IMG/VR virus record: IMGVR_UViG_3300021962_000537
Span: 1 to 26,890 of that record
Direction: 5' to 3' (one strand)
Length of the DNA stretch: 26,890 nt
Source: a virus
Shown: one piece after another, positions 8,501 to 17,165 of the stretch
How the letters are laid out: every line of letters begins with the position of its first letter
How positions within the stretch are numbered: the stretch's first letter is position 1
Notes under the pieces: generated by a model
The model's database searches: none
The model's input: the letters and a program-made list of their open reading frames with translations, nothing else
What the model was told of the DNA's origin: nothing
Translations under genes and position numbers: made by a program

Positions 8501-9430
8501 AGCATTTTCACGTTCCATTACACGGCTGAAATTTTCATTTAAACCGCCAGAAGGAAGTAGATTTTTTTCTAAGATTGGCTTAACTTTAAAATATTCTAAT
8601 GCATTACCAATGCCTTTAGAAGCATAACTACCAATAAGATCTAAAGTAAGACCAAAAGCTGGTGCCGATACACCACCAAGTAGACCAGCCCCTACAACAT
8701 AATAAGGATTAATTTCTTTTGTTAAACCAATATCTTTTTCTAATTTCTGAAGCATAAGATTTTGAGTAGCTTCAGCAGTACCAGCAATGCCACCCTCAAC
8801 CGCCAATGTCTTTATTACAGCAGGATTTTTTAATGCCGCCAATCTTGCGGCTAAAATACTACTACGTATAGTCACATTTGCAGCCGCTGCCCCGCCCATA
8901 GTGTATGCAGAAGCTACAGCAGTTATAAAATTTGATGGTGAAGTAATTCCGGCCAGAGCATAATCTGTAATTGCAGATAATGTAGGTGCACCCTCAGAAC
9001 TTCCAAATGAAGGCATCTTATCTAGATATGTTAAAGCTGTACGAAGCATTGCCTTTTGATCGTCATTATATTTTGACTCTTTAAATAAAGCAACACCTGT
9101 AGATAACTCATTTACATTTATGTATCTTTGTCTAGTTAAAAATGTATCAAGAATTTGTTTAGGATCTTCACTAACAGTTTCTCCCATATCTTGCAGTGCA
9201 TAATACATAGCAGAAATAGCATTGCTATTCTTTAACATATCATTATAAGATATTTTTTCTGGAAGACTAGCAGGGTCAGCAGACACACTTTCTCCAGTAG
9301 AAGAACCATTGGTAGAAGGTTTATTATAACCTAGTTCTTCTATTAATTCATCCGCAGTCTTAGGACGAGAATCAGCTTGTGCTGTTTCTAGTTCATCATT
9401 CTGTGGCAATGTGTAGCTAGTGTCTGTCAT
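5549..9430 (-). CDS. Very large virion protein, probable internal/DNA-ejection protein
   Basis: This 1293-aa protein is the largest gene of the window. No catalytic motif was recognised. The first 70 residues are polar and Ser/Thr/Asp-rich. Two Gly/Ala-rich hydrophobic stretches follow: about 160-205 (YTMGGAAAANV, SSILAARLAAL) and about 245-275 (YYVVGAGLLGG). The rest is predominantly helical and charged, with many Asn and Lys. Length, helical composition, amphipathic or hydrophobic patches and position between the structural genes and the lysis cassette all resemble the giant inner-core or ejection proteins of podoviruses (T7 gp16-like or P22 gp16-like roles). It starts 3 bases after the stop of the 712-aa gene. 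Unlike T7 gp16, no N-terminal transglycosylase domain is present; that activity is in the separate 467-aa protein. Confidence 0.55.
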   Translation of the reverse strand: MTDTSYTLPQNDELETAQADSRPKTADELIEELGYNKPSTNGSSTGESVSADPASLPEKISYNDMLKNSNAISAMYYALQDMGETVSEDPKQILDTFLTRQRYINVNELSTGVALFKESKYNDDQKAMLRTALTYLDKMPSFGSSEGAPTLSAITDYALAGITSPSNFITAVASAYTMGGAAAANVTIRSSILAARLAALKNPAVIKTLAVEGGIAGTAEATQNLMLQKLEKDIGLTKEINPYYVVGAGLLGGVSAPAFGLTLDLIGSYASKGIGNALEYFKVKPILEKNLLPSGGLNENFSRVMERENAITYSLGEKGADLQKSILEKAEKVFNAPEAKWTPQQVRLMNDALENNPAAIQQVRQLSNDLANDIGVLRNELIPEASAYGLRSNLNQQGLNTFVNNNNYLRNVATRYIGKKRSVPFDEFVQQNPSIVSDMQAIILQDKNSYFSQLQRGVQNPNEDFKYIWENFTDAKGNISFPQQRVDEIVEKYVKDLYEPLTGSRRNENVFSSRGAFPPAYSKIIGLNERPTQRIFESITGMMDTTSKSRMANGFAKEAIKINEAFRSATKDDAVRALGTTDLVKLVDPGNDKAVFSAPYTKLFTDDLKNVWVKKDFADKIKNFYDPVGIFDKALYSEGLGGWTLRNIYKLQTGIKTGKTVYNPPGVVRNFGSSLFYTSSSGNMPGVLSGLSSFRSLDPLDQKVFEKQLKNTGVLGSNVDLGQLNKRIRDIQNIDSDSFASKLADLKVTKTAKNIYGYGDDFFKTGIYYNERQNLKKILNDYPDPNIKIQTLNNFERDFPELIADQQDMLVRNFNRAERNQLLRKFRNEYNNQALSFRDMAKEMAYLSEEATKNVNNLAPVYSRIATVLEKSSAIPVIGNFTGFVTERLRNTHNLFKTATNEMRMGFETGNKTLQRRGIERLMSWYATRMGIYGGAVAFNEAMGMTEAIEKLKQSNIISPYERNDTLIGVGLNKYGLPDYINLSYMDPDHYIFGAFMPILSKAAMGQDVSKDIDESIKYAAKKLYEPYLDPTFIVQIGDNIANAITNPRVAAGDAALNTYKLVEPGIVKSFRNAITSTGITDNTAFSALDRALNPRSFGGMPKRTDNPIDWISTNAMDNLGLSVKSIDPRKFTGFALKEISEPSRISWNNFKQKLTSTLSDPTSSYTFQDMGKEYDAALKAQFEYQKNLRKLDDTLYYFMSRNEIDRIYKLKDLSGVAPSQNVINGIVRRSFTPQRLSSEGNYWTDIRKSMENKVGGFNADELQKLRGLFNEIENYYRGADLYGEPPDIKIGG

Positions 9431-9433
9431 GGT

Positions 9434-11572
9434 TTATGGATATGTTCGAACATTGGATCTATCTTGAGTAACAGAAGCTGTTCCTGTACCCTGCCTAGAA
9501 GGTGGATTTTTTATAGTACCAGCAAGAGCTTCTGCTAACCTTTTTACTCCGCCATCTTTAACAATCTTTGAATATTCAAGTATTGCTTGCTTATCATTAA
9601 TAGGTCTAATTTTTTCTGCAATATAAGCCAAATCTTTATCTGATACACCAGCTTTTTGAAGTGCTTTGTAAATATCCAGTTTAATACTTCCAATATCTTT
9701 AGACATTGCATAAGCAATCTCTTTTTCTTTAAGACCAGCAGCCCTAAGTTCTTTTTCTACTTCACGCTGTGATACAACAGCAGCTTTTGTAGCTTCAGAA
9801 ATTGATGGAGCAGCTTCTGCTAACATAGCACCAAAACTTGCACCAGCTTTAGTTCCGGCTAACTTACCTAAAACTTCTTGTACAAAAATAATACCATCAG
9901 TTTCTTTTCTAGATTTTGCATTATCTCTCATTTCTTGTATATTTTTGGAAATAGCAGCTACATACTCATCTCCAGCTTTCATTTGTGATCTTAAAATATC
10001 AGGTGGATACAAAGACAACCGTGATTTTAAATCTTTGTCTTCCTCAGATAATTGTTTGTTAGCACCTCTAAATAGAGATACATTTTTCATTTGTTGTGCA
10101 GCCTGAGAAGCAGTTGCACCTTTATTAGCTGGAATAACAGTCCCATCAGCAGAAATAATACCGACTTCATTACCAGTATCACCGGGACCAGCATCAGCCG
10201 CTTCTTTTGCTTGTTCAGTCGCGAGTTGGGCTTCTGTAGGTTTTTGTTGTTGGCTTTTAATTTCTAAAGCCCTTTGTACTATGTTATTAATTTTTGGATC
10301 ATTTATATTTAGGTAATCTTGTAATTCAGGGATACTCAAACTTAAATAAGGGTCTAATTCCTGTCTAGTAAATTGCTCTTCTAGTGGAGTATTAAAACCA
10401 AAACTACCACCAGCTTGTAATTTAACTACACTACCACCATTCTTACGTTTAACAATAATAGAAGCAATACCTTTACCGTCACCAACTTTGCCACCCTTCT
10501 TAAACATCTTACTGGCAGCATATAGACCTGTACCCAAGCTACCAAGACCAGCAAGCTGTTGTATCGTACTTGGTGCGGGGGTTGTCGTAGTTTTTGTAAT
10601 ATTTGGGTCCATAGCATAGCCACGGATAAGTGAAGAGTACTGCTGTAGTGTCTGTTCTGGGAAAGTCTTTTCAGCTTCAAACTGACCCTTAGCAATATCA
10701 AGTGCAGCCTGTGACTGTGTCTGTTTTAAACCACCAACCTGTTGTAGAGCAGTCTGTTCTTGAAGGGCTGTAGACAGGGCAGAAGGAGCCATCTGTGCAA
10801 ATTGTGCACCAGAAGCAAGCTGACGCTGACGTTGTGCTGCAAGTCGTGCCTGTGCGTCTTCATAAGCAGCAGCAAGACCCTTAGCCTGAATATCACCTAG
10901 TTGTGTCTGTAAATTACGAGCAGCTTCAGCTTCTAGAATAGCCTGACGAGAACCACCAAAGCCACCAGCACCCACAGCTTGTGCAGACAGTTGCTGACCA
11001 GCTACATCAGCTTGACGCTGTGCTTCACGCTGTTGAATATCAACAACCTGTTGCATATATGGTGACATATACTGAGATACTTCTTGACCTGTAGGCTGCA
11101 TTGCAGCAGCAGCAGTAAGCCTTGCAGCAGGATCAAAGTACTGCTGACCTGTACCTACAAGACCCGAAATACCAGTAAAAGACTGTTGCTGTTCAGGAGT
11201 AAATTCTGCAAGCTGTGGACCCTGATAAGGCCGATAACCTTCTGCCGTGCGTTGTTCTTGAATAGCCTGTCCCTTAGCAAGAATGTCTTTAATATAGGGA
11301 CTAATTTCTTCAGGAATCTTTTGTTCAACAGACTGACTTGAAGGTGGTGGTGGTGGAGAACTTTTACCAAACTGACGAAGACCTGTAATTTCGTTTACAG
11401 TCCCTGAACCACCTAGTGCTTTAAGAACAGCAGCCTCACGGGTATTAATGTGAGCCAGTTCAGTATCACCATCTGTGCCATGACCAGATAGTTCATGATA
11501 CAGACAATCAAGAAGTTCAATCTTCTCAACTACTGAAAGTTCTGAAATTAATGCTTTAATATTAGTTTTCAT
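9434..11572 (-). CDS. Structural/injection protein with GDTEL N-terminal module
   Basis: This 712-aa protein appears modular. After a short helical N-terminus comes a motif at about 35-68 (GDTELAHI ... ALGGSGTVN ... TGLRQF) that also opens the 545-aa protein. A Pro-rich linker (PPPPPSSQS, about 73-81) follows. The next region contains YMSPYMQQVVD and GAGGFGGSRQAIL, with a long Gln/Ala-rich helical part; this combination recurs in tail or injection proteins of many marine phages. Around 360-390 there is a basic Gly/Lys patch (KKGGKVGDGKG, KRKNGGSVVKLQAGG), and the C-terminal third is helical and charged. Its place next to the 1293-aa protein suggests a component of the DNA-ejection apparatus. 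The exact role is unknown. AAGGA lies upstream of the ATG within the end of the preceding gene. Confidence 0.6.
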   Translation of the reverse strand: MKTNIKALISELSVVEKIELLDCLYHELSGHGTDGDTELAHINTREAAVLKALGGSGTVNEITGLRQFGKSSPPPPPSSQSVEQKIPEEISPYIKDILAKGQAIQEQRTAEGYRPYQGPQLAEFTPEQQQSFTGISGLVGTGQQYFDPAARLTAAAAMQPTGQEVSQYMSPYMQQVVDIQQREAQRQADVAGQQLSAQAVGAGGFGGSRQAILEAEAARNLQTQLGDIQAKGLAAAYEDAQARLAAQRQRQLASGAQFAQMAPSALSTALQEQTALQQVGGLKQTQSQAALDIAKGQFEAEKTFPEQTLQQYSSLIRGYAMDPNITKTTTTPAPSTIQQLAGLGSLGTGLYAASKMFKKGGKVGDGKGIASIIVKRKNGGSVVKLQAGGSFGFNTPLEEQFTRQELDPYLSLSIPELQDYLNINDPKINNIVQRALEIKSQQQKPTEAQLATEQAKEAADAGPGDTGNEVGIISADGTVIPANKGATASQAAQQMKNVSLFRGANKQLSEEDKDLKSRLSLYPPDILRSQMKAGDEYVAAISKNIQEMRDNAKSRKETDGIIFVQEVLGKLAGTKAGASFGAMLAEAAPSISEATKAAVVSQREVEKELRAAGLKEKEIAYAMSKDIGSIKLDIYKALQKAGVSDKDLAYIAEKIRPINDKQAILEYSKIVKDGGVKRLAEALAGTIKNPPSRQGTGTASVTQDRSNVRTYP

Positions 11573-11576
11573 ATTC

Positions 11577-11999
11577 TTAAAGTTCCTTTACTAGAACAGT
11601 TACATATTTCTTGTAGCCTAACTTTCCAAGTACCTTTATCCAACCTTCTCTTCCTGCACATTCAATAAACTTAATATCATTTTCTTTGCAGAAGTCTTCT
11701 AAAGGTTTAGACCAAGAATGTAACCAGTTATCTATAGTATGTGGTTCAGCCCCTGTTAAATGTATTTGTAAATGCTTTTGTGTAGGATAGTAAACAATCT
11801 GTGTAGTAAGAGCCAGTTCAATTTTCTCTGTTAGTTCATTAATACATATCCAGAGTTGCTGTCTTCCTTCTAATAGATTATTCTTTGTGTCTTCTAAAGA
11901 TGTTTCACCTAAGTTAGTATCTACAGCTTTTTGAAGTAAGTGTTGTACAAAAGGAAAAATAAATTCAATGTGACATTGTTCTACTTTATGTAATACCAT
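11577..11999 (-). CDS. Small GNAT-like protein of phage virion-gene clusters
   Basis: This 140-aa protein has the size and pattern of a degenerate GNAT fold. A strand-rich middle (ALTTQIVYYP, LQIHLTGAE) is followed by a helix and then ECAGREGWIKVLGKLGYKKY, like the final GNAT beta-alpha-beta unit with a GR-GW ... LGY signature. Proteins of this type and length sit among internal-virion-protein genes of T7-like and other marine podoviruses, where T7 gp13 is a GNAT-fold relative. Acetyl-CoA-binding residues are not evident, so catalysis is doubtful. TAAGGA, formed by the stop of the upstream gene, gives a good ribosome binding site 6 bases before the ATG. Confidence 0.5.
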   Translation of the reverse strand: MVLHKVEQCHIEFIFPFVQHLLQKAVDTNLGETSLEDTKNNLLEGRQQLWICINELTEKIELALTTQIVYYPTQKHLQIHLTGAEPHTIDNWLHSWSKPLEDFCKENDIKFIECAGREGWIKVLGKLGYKKYVTVLVKEL

Positions 12000-12005
12000 A
12001 TATCC

Positions 12006-13643
12006 TTATGCGACTAGGCCAGATAACCCTCCGTCACCCTTCATTTCTTTTTGTTGTTTTTCTGTACCAAAGGCTTTCTTACGAGTTTGTTTAATAAACA
12101 TATCTAGTTTATCTGCACCGGCTTCTGAAGAACCATTACCAAGAATGGCAACTACGTCAGCAGGAAGAACGTATTCGTCACGACTTAGCATTGCCATGTC
12201 AGGATCTTCACCTTCAACTTCGTATTCTACCTCATCTGACATACCATCGCCATTACCTTCTACACGACCTTCAAAATATTCTCCCTGTTCTTCAACAACA
12301 CCACCTTCAGCGTAGCCTTTAGTATTCCCTACATTAGCCCCTACGTTAAAGCCAGAACTAATTTGACCATTTTGTTGAGGACTAGCTGATAGCCTCTTAA
12401 ATTTATCTAGGGACTGTTGAGACAACTTTCTTATTAATGGATATGCGTATTGCCCCATTGGATTATCAGTTTTTTGCAGATCTTTAAAAAATAATGCCAT
12501 ATATTCATCCGATGACATTTCTCCTAATTCTTTATCACGCATCCTGTAAGGTTCAATCATCTGCTGGCTAGGACCAAGCAGAGCATCTTTAAGTGCGGAC
12601 TGTGTAGTTGGAACATACTTAACTTCACCACCTTCCATAACTTTAGGCATACCACCTTCTGCTAGACTAATAAGCCCACCAGACTTAGCAACTACATATG
12701 AAGGTAGGTTTCTATACCCGTATCTTGGTCCTTGACGTTCAGCACCACCATACAGGGCTTGTTCTAGTGCAGTACGTGCTGATGGTGCACCGGCACCTTC
12801 TTCAGCTACATACATTTCTTGTGGAGTAATTGTAGTTGGTTTCTTTTCAGGTGCTTCATAAGGTGTATCAGGTAAGAGGAAGTCACTAGCTAAAGCACCC
12901 GCTACTGGTAAATAGGTCTTAGGTTTAGATAATTCTTGTCCCAAAACTTCAGGACTTAATGCTCTTTCAAGTGTAGATTTAGAACCAAGGTCTTGTGCAC
13001 GAGCTAAGGAATCTGTAGCAATCTTATATCCTTTAGGAGTTACAACACCAGTAAAATCTGTAGGTCCAGCTTGATCAAAAGTTAGCGCATCAGCCCACGA
13101 ATTACCACCAAAAGCATCGCCGCCCATTCCTGTAGCAAAATCTAAACCACTAGCATTAGGAGCAGGAATACCAGCATTTATTGCACCTTCAGATAAACCC
13201 TCTACTCCGTAATTAGCGGCAGCACTAGCACTAGCAGTAGGATCAGCACCAGCAGTAATATTACCTACATCACTTACATCACCTCCCAAAAAACTACCCA
13301 TACCATAACTTAAAGCTGCACCAAATAAAGCTTTATCAATTGATTGGCCGGATAGTAAACCACCTAGACCTGTACCAACAGCACCACCTAAAGCACTAGA
13401 CATTAGACCAGCACCAGCCGGTCCTAAAAGAATACCACCAGCAATACCACCAAGTACGGGAAGAAGATTAAAGGCTTCAGGTAAACCAGTGTTAGGATTG
13501 ACTGTAAGCTGCCCTAGAGAGGCAAGTCCACGAATCTCAGGCTTGGACATATGGACAAGTTCAGTATCGCCCATACGCCCTTTCATAGCCATTAGGTTAG
13601 CTAATCCGCTCATAGGAGCATCACGGTTTACCATTAGTGCCAT
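12006..13643 (-). CDS. Structural protein with GDTEL module and glycine-zipper membrane-active region
   Basis: This 545-aa protein carries at residues 25-58 the same N-terminal module as the 712-aa protein (GDTELVHM ... ASLGQLTVN ... TGLPEAF). A Gly/Ala-rich hydrophobic zipper follows at about 60-120 (LLPVLGGIAGGILLGPAG, AGLMSSALGGAVG), suited to membrane insertion. The C-terminus has an acidic stretch (DEVEYEVEGEDPDMAML) and then LSRDEYVLPADVVAILGNGS, a phrase I have seen in other phage structural proteins. The combination suggests a virion protein that is ejected or inserts into the host envelope. The start ATG overlaps the upstream stop (TAATG at 13641-13645). Confidence 0.6.
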   Translation of the reverse strand: MALMVNRDAPMSGLANLMAMKGRMGDTELVHMSKPEIRGLASLGQLTVNPNTGLPEAFNLLPVLGGIAGGILLGPAGAGLMSSALGGAVGTGLGGLLSGQSIDKALFGAALSYGMGSFLGGDVSDVGNITAGADPTASASAAANYGVEGLSEGAINAGIPAPNASGLDFATGMGGDAFGGNSWADALTFDQAGPTDFTGVVTPKGYKIATDSLARAQDLGSKSTLERALSPEVLGQELSKPKTYLPVAGALASDFLLPDTPYEAPEKKPTTITPQEMYVAEEGAGAPSARTALEQALYGGAERQGPRYGYRNLPSYVVAKSGGLISLAEGGMPKVMEGGEVKYVPTTQSALKDALLGPSQQMIEPYRMRDKELGEMSSDEYMALFFKDLQKTDNPMGQYAYPLIRKLSQQSLDKFKRLSASPQQNGQISSGFNVGANVGNTKGYAEGGVVEEQGEYFEGRVEGNGDGMSDEVEYEVEGEDPDMAMLSRDEYVLPADVVAILGNGSSEAGADKLDMFIKQTRKKAFGTEKQQKEMKGDGGLSGLVA

Positions 13644-13867
13644 TATTTAGTTCCTTTTAAATTCATATAATTAGACTGGATCTTTGTCATATCAGCTTGT
13701 AGTCTATTCATATTTCTCTTATTATACAACGAATCCTTAGAATATGCCATACCTTCCCCTGTTTTAGCCCCAAAATAATCGCCGGGAGGGACGGTAACAC
13801 CATTATTGACATTCTCAATATATGTGCTATTTTGAATCAAATCGAACATTGTTTTATAGTCGTGCAT
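13643..13867 (-). CDS. Small hypothetical structural-cluster protein
   Basis: This 74-aa soluble protein has no recognised domain. The middle is polar (NNGVTVPPGDYFGAKTGEG) and the C-terminal half is basic and probably helical (YNKRNMNRLQADMTKIQSN). It lies 3 bases after the 250-aa tail protein gene and overlaps the ATG of the 545-aa gene by one base, so it belongs to the same translationally coupled block. The tight packing makes it a credible gene; its function is unknown. Confidence 0.6.
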   Translation of the reverse strand: MHDYKTMFDLIQNSTYIENVNNGVTVPPGDYFGAKTGEGMAYSKDSLYNKRNMNRLQADMTKIQSNYMNLKGTK

Positions 13868-13870
13868 ACT

Positions 13871-14623
13871 TTAAACCTGTACTATGGTAGCAATTACACT
13901 TGGAGAATCTGGAATTGCAGGACTTGTAATAGAAGCAATAGTTTCTAAATATGCCTGTATTTGATCAGTTTCCCAATACAATTCTAAATAATCAGATGCA
14001 GACAAAGTTACTATAACATTGTAACATAGAATATTATGACCTTGAATACCGCCGTGGGTGGATGGAACAGTGGCTACACCAGCACTTCTTTGAATATTAA
14101 TCCCATTCTTTTTTACCCAAACTGAAATATCATGGTCTTGTGTATCAGAGTTACCTAGCTGTAAACTAAACTGAAAGTTATAAATACCGGCATAGTCAGG
14201 AACAATTTTAGACGTACTTACCAAAGAAAATCCATAGGAACCATCAACACTTGTATAAGTTACGGGATAGGCTACAGAAGTTGAAACTGCAATTTGATTT
14301 GTATCGTCGTGCAGGGCCATGTAATAGCCTTTTGCACCACCACCAGCATTAAAAGGAACCCAACCTACACTTGCATTAATAAATCCTTGAAACTGTGCTA
14401 ATGATGTAGAATAAGCTATATCACCAATAAGAGGACTACCAATATTAGATGTTGATGTAACAGTAAGAAATCTTTTAGATGGAGCAAGATCTACTTGTCT
14501 ATCCCTTTGCTCAAGGAGAAACTTCATTTGAGCAGAGTAATTAAGAATATCTTCGTATACCTGTCGTGTATCAACTTTAGTTACATCAGCATATACAGGT
14601 AATTCAGGATACAGTTGAGCCAT
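13871..14623 (-). CDS. Tail-associated protein with C1q/TNF-like jelly-roll domain
   Basis: In this 250-aa protein the N-terminal 50 residues are helical (VYEDILNYSAQMKFLLEQRD), suggesting an attachment or trimerisation part. The remainder is Ser/Thr/Val-rich beta structure. IVPDYAGIYNFQFSLQL near residue 145 resembles the strand that begins C1q-like jelly-roll domains, and ISVWVKKNG and LELYWETD look like later strands. The last residues (DSPSVIATIVQV) form a typical final strand. Such domains occur in phage receptor-binding and tail accessory proteins. It is immediately downstream of the gp10-like gene with a one-base TAATG overlap. The fold call is by pattern only. Confidence 0.5.
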   Translation of the reverse strand: MAQLYPELPVYADVTKVDTRQVYEDILNYSAQMKFLLEQRDRQVDLAPSKRFLTVTSTSNIGSPLIGDIAYSTSLAQFQGFINASVGWVPFNAGGGAKGYYMALHDDTNQIAVSTSVAYPVTYTSVDGSYGFSLVSTSKIVPDYAGIYNFQFSLQLGNSDTQDHDISVWVKKNGINIQRSAGVATVPSTHGGIQGHNILCYNVIVTLSASDYLELYWETDQIQAYLETIASITSPAIPDSPSVIATIVQV

Positions 14624-16491
14624 TATCTATCTCCATCAGGTTGAATAGCCAACCTCATTGTACCCCAACGCCAATTAATATGTTGATCAGATGTTGATAC
14701 ACGAATTGCTGCTTGTCTGCCCCTTGCACGAAGATCAATCTTTTGAGTACCAGCATTAATTATGTATGGTCCTTTTGTAATTGTAGGGCCAGCAGGATAA
14801 GACTGTGTTTCAATTGTAAACTTTAAACTACCTTCACTAATTGAAACGTCAGGAATAATCCTGTTCATAAACATAATCTTGTCGCCATCTTCAAGATCAA
14901 AGTCGCTTGACTCAAGATAAGATGTCAGGGGCTGACCATCACCGTCATAAACATCTTCTGGCTCATTGTCCCAGTAGTAAGAAGCGGCACTTACGTTTAC
15001 AGGGCCTGTAGTCATAGTATTACTAAATACTGTACGATCTTCAAAGGTTGTATAAAAAGAAGAACCATATACCCAATGATCTTCTTGTACGTTATAGATA
15101 ACATAAGCATTAGGTTCGTCAGAACCATCTTTTGGATACAGCCAAATAATTTCATTAAACTCTGCATTAGTACCAGCGTATACTTTATCCTTTTGAGACA
15201 TATTAAAGCTGTCATAAAGATAACGGCGGATTGTACAATTTAGACGTTCTACACGACCATTAAACCTATAAAAGTTATTGTCACTCATCCAATAAGATAC
15301 ACCGTCAACTGCAATAGCTGCGTGTGGCGCAATCAAGCCACAGTTAGCACCTAGCTGAGAGAAACTGAAAATAAATGGAGGACCAACGAATTGCATACCG
15401 TATAAAGCACGATCTGTCCATACATGCACAGCGTTTCGTGCACGTACACCACCGACAATTTCAGTACCATCAATAAGCTGATTTTCACCAGATGTTGAAC
15501 TAATTGATGGTGTCCAGTTAGTGTAGTCTTCTTGGTCTGCCCAACGAACTAACATTGGGTTAAAAATACTTGTGCCATATTCGTTAGCACCTAATGCAAT
15601 TACGTGACGATCATTAGGTGATACTACAATACTATTAATTTTAGTTGGGGAGGTGGCTACAATAGACGCACGAACTGGGTTAATACTTAAATTAGCATCC
15701 CAGTGAATAAGAGGACCACCACGACGAACAGTAAGAAGATCTTCACCCCAGTTATCCATAGACCACTGATTAGCTAAGAAGATAATGCCTGATTGTGTAG
15801 CTTGTTGGTTCCAAGCCCTAGCACCTGTAGTGGATACACCAGCATTGTAAACACCAGCGCCATAACCTAAACCTTGAATGTTATTAGTTTGTTCTGTAGG
15901 TAGAAGAAATCCAAAAGTACCACTACCCATATTTGTTTCTGTACTGGTAGCTACACTTGTAACACTAATGAAAAAGTTATTTAGTCCATTGACACTAACA
16001 ACTTGAAAAGTAGGGCCACCAAAGGAAGAAACAGCAAAGTCAGTAGCCCCACCGAAACCATTAATAGACGCATTTGTAATGTAAATCCAGTCACTTACTT
16101 CTGCCCCATGATTTGTAATACTTACTTCAATTAAAGGAGAACCAGCAGATGTATTCATATTACCGAGTACACCAGCTTCTACAGATACAGTAGATACTAT
16201 TGGAGTAACATCAAAATTATAATCGTTAAAGTATACATATAGACGTTGCTCTGTTCCTGAAGACATAAGCTTTTCTGTATTGTTATTGCTCCATGTTAAC
16301 AGATCACGGGCTATACCAATTAAAGGAGTATCATTATGCTTCTGATAACCTCTAAGATTTTCTGGCTTACCTTCTCTAAAACGTACACGATCACCATCAT
16401 ACCATTTACCCTCTTCGGCGTACTTGGTAGATTCCCGGTGAAATCCCGGTAAAAATCTAAGTCTGGTGAGTTTTGAAGCTGTGCTAGGCAT
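14623..16491 (-). CDS. P22 gp10-like tail hub / packaged-DNA stabilisation protein
   Basis: This 622-aa protein begins with SKLTRLRFLPGFHRESTKY, EGKWYDGDRVRFREGKPENL and SNNNTEKLMSSGTEQRLYVY. This N-terminal pattern, with Trp-Tyr-Asp and RFREGKPE, is common in marine-phage relatives of P22 gp10. The body is rich in beta strands and Trp/Asn (WADQEDYTNWTPS, GENQLIDGTEIVG, WTDRALYGMQFVGPP). In P22, gp10 sits below the gp4 ring in the neck and closes the channel after DNA packaging. The gp4-like gene is in the same operon (23490-24164). Both gene ends use one-base TAATG overlaps with neighbours. Confidence 0.7.
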   Translation of the reverse strand: MPSTASKLTRLRFLPGFHRESTKYAEEGKWYDGDRVRFREGKPENLRGYQKHNDTPLIGIARDLLTWSNNNTEKLMSSGTEQRLYVYFNDYNFDVTPIVSTVSVEAGVLGNMNTSAGSPLIEVSITNHGAEVSDWIYITNASINGFGGATDFAVSSFGGPTFQVVSVNGLNNFFISVTSVATSTETNMGSGTFGFLLPTEQTNNIQGLGYGAGVYNAGVSTTGARAWNQQATQSGIIFLANQWSMDNWGEDLLTVRRGGPLIHWDANLSINPVRASIVATSPTKINSIVVSPNDRHVIALGANEYGTSIFNPMLVRWADQEDYTNWTPSISSTSGENQLIDGTEIVGGVRARNAVHVWTDRALYGMQFVGPPFIFSFSQLGANCGLIAPHAAIAVDGVSYWMSDNNFYRFNGRVERLNCTIRRYLYDSFNMSQKDKVYAGTNAEFNEIIWLYPKDGSDEPNAYVIYNVQEDHWVYGSSFYTTFEDRTVFSNTMTTGPVNVSAASYYWDNEPEDVYDGDGQPLTSYLESSDFDLEDGDKIMFMNRIIPDVSISEGSLKFTIETQSYPAGPTITKGPYIINAGTQKIDLRARGRQAAIRVSTSDQHINWRWGTMRLAIQPDGDR

Positions 16492-17165
16492 TAGTATTTA
16501 TACCAAATATCGCCGTTTGAACCATCCGTTACTGAAGGATCTACAGCAGTTACGTACCGTGCACCATAAGCATTTTGTGCTTCAGTGCCAAATACACTGG
16601 CTGCAATAGAAGTTGTGATAATTGAAGAAGCACCAATGTTTGTAACAGAAACTGTTGTAGCATTAATGTCTGTAGCTGAAAGACTAGCAGCTATATCAAC
16701 TACAGAAGCTGTAATAGAAGTAGCTGTAAAAGTGTTAGCTGTAAAAGATGCTACAGAAGTAGCATCTTCAATTTGATAAATTTCTGTACCATTACAAGCT
16801 ACAAAAGTATTCCGAGACTGTGTTAGTGTAAGGCCAGAACCACCAACAGTCTTTAGAATTACTGCAAAGCTACCTGAAGTATTTTCACGAACAAAGTATG
16901 TTTTAGAAACAGATGGAAGTGTAATTGTAACATCTGCTGTTAGTGTACCAGAAAAATCTAGGGCTGCTGCACGGGATTGGTCTGGTGTACCGTCATTTGT
17001 AGTCAGTGCAATTGGCACACTACTTACTGAAACTACGGTATATCCAGCTACAGCATCGTCAACAAGATCAATAACATTCTGATTAAGGATAGTACCCCAT
17101 GAATTGGGATTCTCCCCATCACCCTGTTTTTCTAGCCTTACGCGGGTTGTATATGTACTAGCCAT
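16491..17165 (-). CDS. Tail fibre-type protein with virion-binding N-terminus and GDIWYKY C-terminus
   Basis: This 224-aa protein starts with TYTTRVRLEKQGDGENPNSW and GTILNQNVIDLVDDAV, an N-terminal pattern frequent in marine phage fibre or tail proteins. The middle has beta-rich Thr/Ser repeats (SFTANTFTATSITASVV, ATDINATTVSVT) consistent with a trimeric shaft. The C-terminal 33 residues, QNAYGAR ... DGSNGDIWYKY, closely match the C-terminus of the 630-aa fibre at 21045. It may be a short fibre or adaptor linked to the gp10-like hub encoded directly downstream. The stop overlaps the next ATG by one base. Confidence 0.65.
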   Translation of the reverse strand: MASTYTTRVRLEKQGDGENPNSWGTILNQNVIDLVDDAVAGYTVVSVSSVPIALTTNDGTPDQSRAAALDFSGTLTADVTITLPSVSKTYFVRENTSGSFAVILKTVGGSGLTLTQSRNTFVACNGTEIYQIEDATSVASFTANTFTATSITASVVDIAASLSATDINATTVSVTNIGASSIITTSIAASVFGTEAQNAYGARYVTAVDPSVTDGSNGDIWYKY

